Positions 26,681 to 35,116 of a stretch of DNA of 64,000 bases are shown here, in pieces. Location: positions 1 through 64,000 of the forward strand of contig CABUHS010000004.1 in the NCBI GenBank assembly GCA_902491535.1. Direction: 5' to 3'. The position numbers and the translations under genes were made by a program. Positions within the stretch are counted from its first letter, which is position 1. Each line of letters starts with the position of its first letter. The stretch comes from an uncultured Eubacteriales bacterium. Its GTDB lineage: Bacteria > Bacillota > Clostridia > Oscillospirales > CAG-272. The notes under the pieces are model-generated. The model worked only from the letters and a program-made list of their open reading frames with translations, did not search any database and was not told the origin of the DNA.

Positions 26681-26760
26681 ATTTCTGCCGTATAATCCCT
26701 TTTTAACCGGCATATACTATCTGTGCATACATTTACCGTAAGGAAAGGAAGTAAGATACT

Positions 26761-27306
26761 ATGCCGGATTTTATCCTGGAAGGAATCAAAGGAACTGAAA
26801 CCGAAAAAAATCTTTATTACGCACTTGGCGGCGAAAGTCAGGCGCATCTGAAATACAAGATCTACGCCAAAAAAGCAAAAGAAGAAGGTCTTGTAGAAAT
26901 TCAGAAATTATTTGATACGATCTCCGATAACGAAAAGGCACACGCGGAAATATGGTTCAGATATCTCGGCGGAGCAGGCTCCACCGCGCAGAATCTTGAC
27001 GCCTCCGCCGGAGGAGAACATTTTGAATGGTCAAGCATGTATAAACAGTTTGCACAGACCGCAAGATCGGAGGGATTTCCCGCGCTTGCCGAGCTGTTTG
27101 ACAAGGTCGGCGCTATTGAGAATGAACATGAACAGAAATTCCGCAGCTGCCTGCAAAAGCTTGAGGACGGAAGCATGTTCAGAGGAAGCGGTGCGGAAAC
27201 AAAATGGATCTGCCTCAACTGCGGTCATATACACACCGGAGCCGAGCCGCCCCGTCTGTGTCCAGTATGCTCGCATCCCGAAGGATATTTTAAAGAACTT
27301 TCGTAA
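26761..27306 (+). CDS. rbr: Rubrerythrin
   Basis: 181 residues. The N-terminal ferritin-like diiron domain (about 10-140) has E-x6-H-type ligand positions (GGESQAHLKY, DNEKAHAE, GAIENEHEQKF). The C-terminal rubredoxin-like Fe(Cys)4 domain has CLNCGH and CPVCSH. It reduces hydrogen peroxide in anaerobes with electrons from rubredoxin or NADH systems. AAAGGAAG lies upstream of the ATG. Confidence 0.96.
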   Translation: MPDFILEGIKGTETEKNLYYALGGESQAHLKYKIYAKKAKEEGLVEIQKLFDTISDNEKAHAEIWFRYLGGAGSTAQNLDASAGGEHFEWSSMYKQFAQTARSEGFPALAELFDKVGAIENEHEQKFRSCLQKLEDGSMFRGSGAETKWICLNCGHIHTGAEPPRLCPVCSHPEGYFKELS

Positions 27307-27363
27307 CTTATTAACTTAAGCAAAAGCCTATCCGCAGGCAAAAATGCTTACGCACGTAAAATC

Positions 27364-27389
27364 ACACAGCGGGAGCGATCCCGTTGTGT
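27364..27389. promoter_or_regulatory. Leader hairpin ahead of the AGCS symporter
   Basis: ACACAgCGGGA-gcga-TCCCGtTGTGT forms a strong hairpin 44 bases before the symporter ATG and 58 bases after the rubrerythrin stop. No T-tract follows, so it may be a processing or stabilising structure between the two genes. Confidence 0.5.
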
Positions 27390-27432
27390 ACATAATAAAA
27401 TAACGCCTTGTGAAAAAGGGAGATCTGTACAT

Positions 27433-28887
27433 ATGCTGTTAAACGCCGTCGAATGGATCAACGGAAATGTGTTTTCACTGCTTCTTCCGATACTTGTTTT
27501 CGGAGCTGGAATATACTTCGCAGTAAAACTTCGTTTTTTCAATATTCTGCATCCTTTGCAGATACTCCGTGTATTCTTTCCGAAAAGAAGCTCTGAGAAA
27601 GAGCGCGGAACTGATAAGAAGATATCTCCTTTCAAAGCACTCATGCTCGCGCTTGCGGGTACACTTGGAGTCGGAAATATAACCGGTGTTGCGGCGGCGA
27701 TAATGACGGGCGGGTGCGGAGCAATATTCTGGATGTGGTGTAGCGCTATAGCCGCGATGCTCGTAAAATACGCGGAGATCGTGCTTGCGGTCCGATCAAG
27801 GGTGAAGCTATGCGATACACCCGGAACACCTCCGAAATACCACGGCGGAGCAATGTATTACATAAAAAACAAGCACGTAGCCCTGATATTCGCATTCCTG
27901 TGTGTATTCGGCTCATTTGCTCTCGGAAACATTATACAGATAAAAGCGGCGGCAGACTCGCTCTCAGGTGCGTTCGGAATCCCTGCTTTTGCAGTCGGTA
28001 TCGTCGCGGCAATTGCGTGTGCCGTCATAATCGGCGGAGGTGTGGACGGAATAGCTGATTTTACAGCTAAACTGATACCGGTACTTTCTCTCCTGTACAT
28101 AGTCGCTTCGGGGTACATAATAGCAATAAACCATGCACGTGTTCCGCAGATAGTTATGAATATAATATCAGATGCGTTTACTCCGCGTGCAGCGGCAGGC
28201 GGTGCGTTCGGATTCACCCTGAACAGAGCCATGCGATTCGGAATCGCAAGAGGACTGTTTTCAAACGAAGCCGGCTGCGGGACTGCGCCTATAGCACATG
28301 CGGAAGCGGATACAAAATCCCCTGCGGCGCAAGGATGTTTCGGGCTTTTCGAAGTGTTCGTAGATACAGTCGTGCTTTGCAGCATGACCGCATTTGTTGT
28401 TCTTCTCGCATTTGATACGGTAGGAGAAGCCTGCATGTCGGACGCAAGCGGAATGCTGCTCGTAATAAGATCGTACTCACTTTATCTCGGCAAACCCGCC
28501 GAAATATTCCTTGCACTTTCAATAGCGTTTTTTGCGCTTGCAACCGTCGTATGCTGGGCGCATTACGGACTTGAGGGAATATTCTATATCGTAAACAGAA
28601 AAAACGGCGGCGCACCGCAAAGCTGCGGTACGCCGAACAGAATCTATATAGCTGCATACAGTCTCTGCGCCGCAGCAGGTGTGTTCTTCACCGGTGATAT
28701 GATCTGGGCGCTCACCGATCTCGCGGTCGGAATAATGACAACGGTAAATACCGTATCCGTCTGCGCTCAAAGCGATGCTGTTGTTCTCGAAACAAGGCTG
28801 TATTTCGCGAAAAGCAAGAAAGGTCAACTCTCTCTTACAAAAACACCGTGCTGCGTAAGCAGCCGCAGTCATGCACAAACCTCATGA
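27433..28887 (+). CDS. AGCS-family sodium:amino acid (alanine/glycine) symporter
   Basis: 484 residues, about eleven membrane segments. The AlsT/DagA signature is present (GTLGVGNITGVAAAI, GGCGAIFWMW) along with RGLFSNEAGCGTAPIAHA. It imports alanine or glycine with Na+. The loop after the signature has Gly-Cys-Gly where Pro is common. The C-terminal cytoplasmic tail is basic and Cys-containing. GGGAG precedes the ATG. A small hairpin (TATGACT..AGTCATA) follows the stop without a T-tract. Confidence 0.94.
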   Translation: MLLNAVEWINGNVFSLLLPILVFGAGIYFAVKLRFFNILHPLQILRVFFPKRSSEKERGTDKKISPFKALMLALAGTLGVGNITGVAAAIMTGGCGAIFWMWCSAIAAMLVKYAEIVLAVRSRVKLCDTPGTPPKYHGGAMYYIKNKHVALIFAFLCVFGSFALGNIIQIKAAADSLSGAFGIPAFAVGIVAAIACAVIIGGGVDGIADFTAKLIPVLSLLYIVASGYIIAINHARVPQIVMNIISDAFTPRAAAGGAFGFTLNRAMRFGIARGLFSNEAGCGTAPIAHAEADTKSPAAQGCFGLFEVFVDTVVLCSMTAFVVLLAFDTVGEACMSDASGMLLVIRSYSLYLGKPAEIFLALSIAFFALATVVCWAHYGLEGIFYIVNRKNGGAPQSCGTPNRIYIAAYSLCAAAGVFFTGDMIWALTDLAVGIMTTVNTVSVCAQSDAVVLETRLYFAKSKKGQLSLTKTPCCVSSRSHAQTS

Positions 28888-29095
28888 TATATGACTTACA
28901 TTTTACAGTCATATAACGAAATATCGCCGCTTTTCACACGGGATAAAACAGCAGTTTAAAAATACTACTGTAAAGAGTTAAAATATATAGATCTATTTAT
29001 ATTCTTACGGAACCAAAATCTAAAACAACCTGTAAACAAGTATATATCAATATCAAGCGATTCATACCATCGTAAAATCCATTTCAAACAACGAA

Positions 29096-30016
29096 TCAAC
29101 ATCCCGAACCTTCTTCATCATCAGACTCACGCATGGCGATATCATTCCATTTGGGGATCGGATCATCATTATCGCAGAATAGCTCGGCTGCCCGGTCGTA
29201 AAAGTAGTTGTCATCTACCCGTCCCGGCGGAGCAGCACTTCCGATACGGTATACACCCGTCTGACCGATCTGCTCCGGAAATTTTTTGCGCTCATCTGTA
29301 TCAGAACTGTTATTTTCGGGATCACAGACAGATCGATACCGACCGAAACACACAATAATATGATCTATGAAACGGATACCGACATTTTCACATGCGTTCT
29401 TCAATCTTTCTGTAATTTTAACATCCGACACCGACGGACGAAGATCTCCGTCAGGATGATTATGAGCAACAAGAATTCCTTTGGCACCCCTTGCAATCGC
29501 AGCCCGGAAAAATGAATTAAAATCAAGATATACTTCTCCGAAATCTCCTCTTGCGATATCGTCATACCATATCATCCTGTTGTTGCCGTCAAGAAACATC
29601 GCACGGAATACCTCGGCAGAACAATCGTAATTCATAACTGCGAGCTGTCTGCAAAGCGACTTTATATGTTCTTCGGAATCTTTTCTGCAATATTCCGATA
29701 ATCTATGATAAAAGTCCGTTTCTTCAATACTGTGATCCCATGCTCCGACGCTAATAAGCTTCGCCGTTTCGGTTATCAGCTTACAAAGACCGGAAAGTAT
29801 AACATTATCTCCGATACAGCCGCCGCTTGCCATTCCAGTAATAAAATCGGTATACATTCTGTACCTCGAAATATATTTTTCGCATGTAAATGCATCGGTT
29901 CCTCTGTCACAAAACAGGAGTACAATTTCAAACAACTCACGCTGAGTCATAGAACTTATACCTTCGAGCAACAGCTTTTCGCAAAGCTCGGCAAGTCTTT
30001 TGTCCTGCTTTTTCAA
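29096..30016 (-). CDS. RadC/JAB-domain protein
   Basis: 306 residues from a TTG start, chosen because GGAGGG sits seven bases upstream; the frame is open to an ATG at 30052. The N-terminal part is UPF0758-like, including a helix-hairpin-helix-like segment (LLEGISSMTQRELFEIVLLF). The C-terminal JAB/MPN+ metalloprotease-like domain has the motif HNHPDGDLRPSVSDVKIT. An Asp/Glu/Cys-rich tail is extra. RadC proteins are linked to DNA repair or mobile elements without a settled activity. No mobile-element genes are nearby. Confidence 0.85.
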   Translation of the reverse strand: MKKQDKRLAELCEKLLLEGISSMTQRELFEIVLLFCDRGTDAFTCEKYISRYRMYTDFITGMASGGCIGDNVILSGLCKLITETAKLISVGAWDHSIEETDFYHRLSEYCRKDSEEHIKSLCRQLAVMNYDCSAEVFRAMFLDGNNRMIWYDDIARGDFGEVYLDFNSFFRAAIARGAKGILVAHNHPDGDLRPSVSDVKITERLKNACENVGIRFIDHIIVCFGRYRSVCDPENNSSDTDERKKFPEQIGQTGVYRIGSAAPPGRVDDNYFYDRAAELFCDNDDPIPKWNDIAMRESDDEEGSGC

Positions 30017-30244
30017 AAAAATTCCCTCCGTAAATACTAAAGCAGCGTACATAAAACAGATATAAACTAAAAAGCACTAATGAAGCCGAACCCTATCGAA
30101 TGCATTATTAAAGAAAGTTATAATATACGAAAAGATCAATCGGCTATACGCATACAATACAGATCTTAAAGTGCGTATAACAAAGTTGAAAAAAACTAAT
30201 CCGTTCCGTTTTTTGAATCTGAAGTGAAACAGCGGTAGAAAACG

Positions 30245-31111
30245 TTATCCGGCATACGGCACGGGAGTACATTCAAAAACCCGACAGCCTGCATTTCCGA
30301 GAGCCTGCACGGCGGCAGACGTATCCGCGTTTTCGCGAAACAGCCCGAATACAGACGGCCCACTTCCGCTGAGCAGCGCTCCGGATGCTCCGCTTTCAAT
30401 CATAAGCCGCTTAAGCTTTTGCGCCTCCGGATTCACCGTCTCAAATACGTTGTACAAATTGGCGCAAACCGCTCCGAGATCTCCGGTCCGAAGCGCCTCT
30501 GCCATGCCGTTTGTCCGAACCGTTCTTCCCTCCACTGAGTCTATCGCCGCGTATGCAGCCCCGGTAGACTTTTTTTCATATTGTCCTGTCGCGGCAATTA
30601 TCCTGCACGGAGGTAGAGCGCCGCACGGCTGCATAATATCGCCGATTCCGCGGCAAAGCATAGGTATGTCAGACATACAAAACGGCACATCTGCACCGAG
30701 CGTGCCGCCGAGCGAAATAAGCTCGGCCTCCGAAAGCGGACTGCCGCATATACAGTTCATCGCGCAAAGCACCGCGGCACCGTCGGCGCTGCCGCCCGCC
30801 ATTCCGGCAGTGACCGGTATACATTTTTCGATTCTCACATCTGCATCTACTCGGATACCCGAAGCAGCTATAAACGCAGCGGCCGCACGGTAAGCAAGGT
30901 TTTTCTCCCCTGCCGGAAGATACGGATCGCTGCAGTTCAGTTCTATCTTACCGTTTCCCATGCGGCAGCTAACAGTAACTGTATCGTGCAGAGAGATCTT
31001 ATGCATAATACTGTCTATATCGTGATATCCGTCGGCGCGGCGCGCCGACACCTCTAAAAACAGATTTATTTTTGCGTGCGCCTTTATGCACACCGAACCT
31101 TCATAATTCAT
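30245..31111 (-). CDS. ispE: 4-diphosphocytidyl-2-C-methyl-D-erythritol kinase
   Basis: 288 residues from the ATG at 31111, with GGGAG seven bases upstream; the TTG further out has no site. It is a GHMP kinase: AKINLFLEV near the N-terminus, PVTAGMAGGSADGAAV as the ATP-binding loop and GSGPSVFGLF near the C-terminus. It phosphorylates CDP-methylerythritol in the MEP isoprenoid pathway. It lies 13 bases after the DUF362-ferredoxin gene, so the two are probably one transcript. Confidence 0.95.
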   Translation of the reverse strand: MNYEGSVCIKAHAKINLFLEVSARRADGYHDIDSIMHKISLHDTVTVSCRMGNGKIELNCSDPYLPAGEKNLAYRAAAAFIAASGIRVDADVRIEKCIPVTAGMAGGSADGAAVLCAMNCICGSPLSEAELISLGGTLGADVPFCMSDIPMLCRGIGDIMQPCGALPPCRIIAATGQYEKKSTGAAYAAIDSVEGRTVRTNGMAEALRTGDLGAVCANLYNVFETVNPEAQKLKRLMIESGASGALLSGSGPSVFGLFRENADTSAAVQALGNAGCRVFECTPVPYAG

Positions 31112-31124
31112 TTGCGGTCTCCCG

Positions 31125-32243
31125 TCAGCGTACAAGCTTAAAAAGGAAGTTCTTTTTTATCTCAACTGCGTGAATAGGACAAAGCTCCTGGCAGCAAAAA
31201 CATTTGATGCACTGCTTTCTGTCTATTACCGCCTTACCGTTTTTTACGGAAATTGTATGAACAGGGCAGCTATCAGCACAGTTTCCGCATCCGACACACT
31301 TTGCACTCACAATAACCGGACGCGGCTGAAGAAACGGAGGCAGACTCGATAAGATACGTCCGCGCTTCGCATCGGAATGTTTGTAATCAGATATTTTAAA
31401 CTCATCTATAGAATCACCGCGCAGTTCGATTTCGCCTGACTGCGGACAAAGACCGCGTCGCTTTGCCTCTTCGACCATAGGTATCTCGCCGGTATGTCCT
31501 ATAATATCAGCTGCAACGGAATCGAGCGCATACGGACTTTCCGAAACAATAAGACAGCCTATGTTCCTCGGCAAACCGCCCGACGGTCCGTTCCCTTCCA
31601 TACCGACTACCGCGTCGCAGACACAAACAACTTTTTTCGTGCTGCAAAGCATATCGCAAAGATCTATAAGCACGCTTCCGAACTTCTGCTGATTTGAAAA
31701 TCTGGCGTGCATCTCCACCTTCTGAGTTCCGGGAATAACGCCGAAAAGATTTTTAACGGCACATGTCATACCTGTAAGGGTATGTGTCTTGAGTTTGCAT
31801 ACGTCGACAATAACATCCGCATCTGCAATAGCATTTATAATATTGAAATTCATCGAATTTTGGGCATTGGGTGCAGATACTGTACGGAATCCCATATCGT
31901 AATTCAACTCCGCACCGGAATTTTCCGACGCTTCTATAAGACCGTTTACTTTATAGTTGTGCTTCATTACGGGAACAGTAAAAGGTCCTCCTGGACTTTC
32001 GGCGATCACAACGTCTCCGCCCGCCTCGACCGCTATACGCGCAACAGCCTCGGTAACAGCGGGATTTGTACAGGCGGCAGGATTGTTTTTCTGTGCTACA
32101 ACAAGATTCGGTTTTATTGCGACTCTCTTGCCGTTAAATATATTCGTATCGATTCCTGCCTCCTCAAACTGCTGTCTGAGGATCTTTTCTATGCGCCGGA
32201 TATCATATTCATCACAGCGTCTTACTGAAACTATAGGTTTCAT
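31125..32243 (-). CDS. DUF362 protein with C-terminal 2[4Fe-4S] ferredoxin domain
   Basis: 372 residues from the ATG at 32243 (AAAGGAAAT upstream). DUF362 spans about 1-300: VAIKPNLV, ESPGGPF, KLKTH, CAVKNLFGVIPG. A bacterial ferredoxin part follows, with CVGCGNCADSCP and CIKCFCCQELCP, which carry two 4Fe-4S clusters. DUF362-ferredoxin proteins are common in anaerobes; their reaction is unknown and electron transfer is implied by the clusters. It precedes ispE, whose pathway uses reduced ferredoxin or flavodoxin at the IspG/IspH steps. A link to those steps is speculation. Confidence 0.9.
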   Translation of the reverse strand: MKPIVSVRRCDEYDIRRIEKILRQQFEEAGIDTNIFNGKRVAIKPNLVVAQKNNPAACTNPAVTEAVARIAVEAGGDVVIAESPGGPFTVPVMKHNYKVNGLIEASENSGAELNYDMGFRTVSAPNAQNSMNFNIINAIADADVIVDVCKLKTHTLTGMTCAVKNLFGVIPGTQKVEMHARFSNQQKFGSVLIDLCDMLCSTKKVVCVCDAVVGMEGNGPSGGLPRNIGCLIVSESPYALDSVAADIIGHTGEIPMVEEAKRRGLCPQSGEIELRGDSIDEFKISDYKHSDAKRGRILSSLPPFLQPRPVIVSAKCVGCGNCADSCPVHTISVKNGKAVIDRKQCIKCFCCQELCPIHAVEIKKNFLFKLVR

Positions 32244-32294
32244 AATTATTTCCTTTATTATTTTATAAGTATTAAGCACCGATTCATACGGATT

Positions 32295-32326
32295 AAAAAT
32301 TCCGCGGAAACTCCGCGGAATTTTTT
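32295..32326. terminator. Bidirectional terminator between NERD and DUF362 genes
   Basis: Perfect 14-bp stem AAAAATTCCGCGGA / TCCGCGGAATTTTT with a 3-base loop. It ends transcription of the NERD gene on the minus strand. Confidence 0.93.
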
Positions 32327-32361
32327 GTTTCCGACTATCTGTAAAATTCCTTACGGGAAGC

Positions 32362-32994
32362 TCAGTCAGACATAAGCCTGCCCAAGCATATTCGCTTTGA
32401 ATCGCGCATCAGCTTTCCGGCAATTCTGTCCGCATCGATTTTCGAAATAACATTCTCTTTCATCAGTTCGCGTATGTATCCCGCAGATGACTCGGCAGTA
32501 ACCACCTGTCTGAACCTGTTCTTGAATCTTACATCGCCCTCGCTGAACACGATCACGCCTCTTACCGGAGGAATCGGATAACCGTGCGATGCAAGACGCT
32601 TTCTGAGCGCCTGCCCATGAAACAGATTGATCTCGATCGGATTCTGAAACTGAACTATTCTGTCTCCGTGAAACTGCCTCCAGTCTCCGCGCATGGGATT
32701 TTCGATAAATCCGCTCATGCGCTTTTCTTCGACAAGAACTATTCCCGCACGCCCGACAAGCATAAGAGGAATACGGTATATTTTTCCGTCCTGCTTGCCG
32801 GACGGCAGATAGATGTTTTCAAGGATACGGTAACGCTTTCCGAACGCCGCGGAATACAGTTCGGGAAGAAAACGGCCTCCCCCAAGCCTGTACTTCAGTA
32901 TTCTGCCGACCTTACAGTCGGCTGCAAGCCGTCTTACCGCAGCAAAGCAAAGCAGAGAGGCAGCCGCGATGAATATTACAGCAAGAAACATCAT
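32362..32994 (-). CDS. NERD-domain membrane-anchored protein
   Basis: 210 residues. One N-terminal membrane helix (about 2-22) precedes a NERD (nuclease-related) domain: RILENIYLPSG, AGIVLVEEKRMSGFI, W-x-Q, NPIEINLFHGQALRKRL. The usual central Lys and Glu of the PD-(D/E)XK-like core are seen in VEEKRM. The C-terminus is helical and basic. Nuclease activity is not established for most such proteins. The start is ATGATG; either Met is possible. Confidence 0.72.
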   Translation of the reverse strand: MMFLAVIFIAAASLLCFAAVRRLAADCKVGRILKYRLGGGRFLPELYSAAFGKRYRILENIYLPSGKQDGKIYRIPLMLVGRAGIVLVEEKRMSGFIENPMRGDWRQFHGDRIVQFQNPIEINLFHGQALRKRLASHGYPIPPVRGVIVFSEGDVRFKNRFRQVVTAESSAGYIRELMKENVISKIDADRIAGKLMRDSKRICLGRLMSD

Positions 32995-33052
32995 AACATC
33001 CGTCCCCCACGTTATCCTTTATATTTTACTACATTCTTTACTACACTCTTAT

Positions 33053-33127
33053 AGATAAGAACCCGTCCCTCCGGGCGCAATCACAAATTACGGGCGGATA
33101 CCCCGGAACCTTGCTGTTTCAGAGTAA
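33053..33127 (+). repeat. Dispersed two-hairpin element, copy 2
   Basis: Full-length copy from AGATAAGAACCCG to CAGAGTAA. The first hairpin is weakened (GCAATC-aca-AATTAC). The second half, ACCCCGGAACCTTGCTGTTTCAGAGT, is intact. The terminator of the acyl carrier protein gene begins at once to the right. No plus-strand gene precedes it, unlike most other copies. Confidence 0.8.
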
Positions 33128-33163
33128 AAAACAGCGGACACCGAAAAAAGGCGTCCGCTCTGT
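33126..33163 (-). terminator. Terminator of the acyl carrier protein gene
   Basis: On the minus strand ACAGAGCGGACGC pairs with GTGTCCGCTGT, followed by T6. It lies directly after the ACP stop codon. Confidence 0.85.
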
Positions 33164-33164
33164 A

Positions 33165-33392
33165 TTATACGGCAGCCGATTTTTCCTCAACGTATTTTAC
33201 TACGTCACCTACCGTAACAAAACCACGGATATCATCGTCGCCTACCTCAATTCCGAAATCATCTTCGCAATGCATAACAAGGTCCGCAAGCTCAAGAGAG
33301 TTAACGCCTATCTCGGAAAGCACCGAAGATTCGGTAATATCAGCATCGAGCTGAAGCTCTTCTGTCATTATTGTTTTGATTTTCTCAAACAT
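33165..33392 (-). CDS. Acyl carrier protein (second or specialised type)
   Basis: 75 residues, acidic four-helix ACP. The phosphopantetheine site is Ser32 in GVNSLELADL; the usual Asp before Ser is Asn, a variant seen in secondary ACPs. GGAGG lies before the ATG. It is monocistronic and not beside fab genes, so it may not be the housekeeping fatty-acid ACP. The nearest partner candidate is the AMP-forming ligase at 35117-36811. Confidence 0.92.
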   Translation of the reverse strand: MFEKIKTIMTEELQLDADITESSVLSEIGVNSLELADLVMHCEDDFGIEVGDDDIRGFVTVGDVVKYVEEKSAAV

Positions 33393-33660
33393 ATCGTTTC
33401 CTCCGAATAATATTCTGTTTCTTTTATAAGATAATTATAAGTATAAGCATGCGGAAAAATTTCGCAAGAAAAAAGTCCGCAGACGAAAAGGTGATCCACA
33501 TAAATAATATTAAAAATGCAGTATTCTTTTCATTGCCTTAAATCGAACTGTCTTATAATTATACAATATATATTTTTCTTTGTCAAGTTTTTTATTTATG
33601 TGACAAAAGGACATATTTTACTTGCAAAACCGCATAATATAAAAAATTTATCCTGAAATC

Positions 33661-33689
33661 TTGACACGTTAATACTGTCTGTGTAAAAT
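33661..33689 (+). promoter_or_regulatory. Sigma-A promoter of the GH99-like lipoprotein gene
   Basis: TTGACA, 17 bases, TAAAAT, about 93 bases before the start codon. The ~270 bases to its left are AT-rich and hold nothing else recognisable. Confidence 0.75.
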
Positions 33690-33781
33690 ATGACATTGAA
33701 AGCGTATTTATTCCTGAAATACGGCATTTCCGGATATATTACCGGAAAAAGCACCCTCGAAAATACCGAAAGGACTTTTTA

Positions 33782-34927
33782 ATGAAAAAAACTCGATTGA
33801 CCGAATTTGCCTGTGCCGCCGTTCTACTGTCGGCTCTACTGTCCGGATGCACCGGAAAAACGTCCGGTAAGCCGACCGAAAGCAATTACGGTTTTGAATC
33901 TGATAAAAAGGAACCTGTAGAAACGGAAATGACAGATAACAATGAAGACAAAAAGGAGCTGTACGATATAAAGGATAAAGAGGATCTTGTATCTATATGC
34001 TATTCTACATGGTTCGATCCGGTAATAAAAAAATACGGTGACAATCCTTATAATATCGCAGAGGTACTTAACGGAAAAAGAAACTGGGGACCGCTCTATG
34101 AGTTCCACTACTGGGGTAAACCCGCTCTCGGTTATTACAGCAGCTCCGATAAGGACGTCATACGTACTCACATGACACAGCTCTATGCTGCAGGCATCGA
34201 TTTCATAATTGTCGACAACACAAATGTAAGCATGGACTGGAAAAAAGATTCCACGTGGAAAAACATGGTATCGAATCCGTGTACGGCACTGCTTGACACG
34301 ATCGTCGAAATGCGTGCAGAAGGACTTAAAACACCGTATGTTTCAATGTGGTGCAAAACAAATAACGAGGACTGGAACATTGTCAACGCTATATACGACG
34401 AATTCATTACCAACAAAAAATATGAAGAATGTTGGGTATATTGGAGCGAAAAACCGTTTGTCCTTGTAACGCAAAGCCCCGCCCTTGACAATACAAAGAT
34501 AACATGGAGACACATGTGGGGACTCAATTATAATACGAAAAAATGCGAGTGGTCATTCCTTCAGCAGAAAAATACTCCGAACTACGACCGGCGCGGCAGA
34601 GCGGAACAGATTTGCGTATGCGTAGCAGCTCAGGCAGGTTATATGAGCGATCCGTCAAATGCTCTCGGCAGAGAAGGAGGATGCACCTTCTGGCATCAGT
34701 GGCAAAACGCTTTTGAGTCAAGACCTAAGGTAGTTACCGTAACATGGTGGAACGAATGGATAGCTCAGCGCTTTGAGGACAACAAATTTGTCGATAACTA
34801 CTCTGAAGAATACAGCCGTGATATCGAGCCTATGGAAGGCGGTCACGGAAGCAAGTACTACGACTGGATGAAAGAGTACATCGCCGCATATAAATCTCAT
34901 TCCGAATGTCCCGAACTGCACGACTGA
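33782..34927 (+). CDS. Lipoprotein with GH71/GH99-like TIM-barrel domain
   Basis: 381 residues. The type II signal peptide ends in the lipobox LLSGC with Cys23 as lipid anchor, followed by a charged linker (about 24-70). The rest has features of GH71/GH99-like enzymes: CYSTWFDPV near the start, MTQLYAAGIDFIIVDNTN, GGCTFWHQWQNAF and TVTWWNEWIAQ near the C-terminus. The acidic residues in IVDN and WNEW are candidate catalytic or binding residues. It is probably an outer-surface glycan-binding or endo-acting hydrolase (mannan- or glucan-type), but the substrate is unknown. AAAGGAC precedes the ATG; own promoter and terminator. Confidence 0.68.
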   Translation: MKKTRLTEFACAAVLLSALLSGCTGKTSGKPTESNYGFESDKKEPVETEMTDNNEDKKELYDIKDKEDLVSICYSTWFDPVIKKYGDNPYNIAEVLNGKRNWGPLYEFHYWGKPALGYYSSSDKDVIRTHMTQLYAAGIDFIIVDNTNVSMDWKKDSTWKNMVSNPCTALLDTIVEMRAEGLKTPYVSMWCKTNNEDWNIVNAIYDEFITNKKYEECWVYWSEKPFVLVTQSPALDNTKITWRHMWGLNYNTKKCEWSFLQQKNTPNYDRRGRAEQICVCVAAQAGYMSDPSNALGREGGCTFWHQWQNAFESRPKVVTVTWWNEWIAQRFEDNKFVDNYSEEYSRDIEPMEGGHGSKYYDWMKEYIAAYKSHSECPELHD

Positions 34928-35000
34928 TACGCTCAGATATGTAATAAATATAAATTTTGTCTGCCTTTTCTATACAAACCGTATACGGATAAGGCGGTCA

Positions 35001-35076
35001 AAAATGAGAACCCGACCTGCAGAGCGCAAACAAAGATTGCAGGCAAGTACTCTGAAACCTTGTTGTTTCAGGGTGA
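35001..35076 (+). repeat. Dispersed two-hairpin element, copy 3
   Basis: Full-length but divergent copy (GAGAACCCGACCTGC..GATTGCAGGC..CTCTGAAACCTTGTTGTTTCAGGGTGA). It sits in sense orientation after the lipoprotein stop and abuts a terminator on its right. Here the second half forms its own hairpin CTGAAAC..GTTTCAG. Confidence 0.8.
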
Positions 35077-35077
35077 T

Positions 35078-35109
35078 AAAAAAGCATCTGCGGCAGCAGA
35101 TGCTTTTTT
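35078..35109. terminator. Bidirectional terminator
   Basis: AAAAAAGCATCTGC-ggca-GCAGATGCTTTTTT. Shared by the lipoprotein gene (plus) and the AMP-forming ligase gene (minus). Confidence 0.94.
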
Positions 35110-35116
35110 ATCTGAT

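Noticed and set aside
29096..30016. RadC as the sign of a mobile element
   Set aside because: No integrase, plasmid or phage genes, attachment repeats or composition shift around it.
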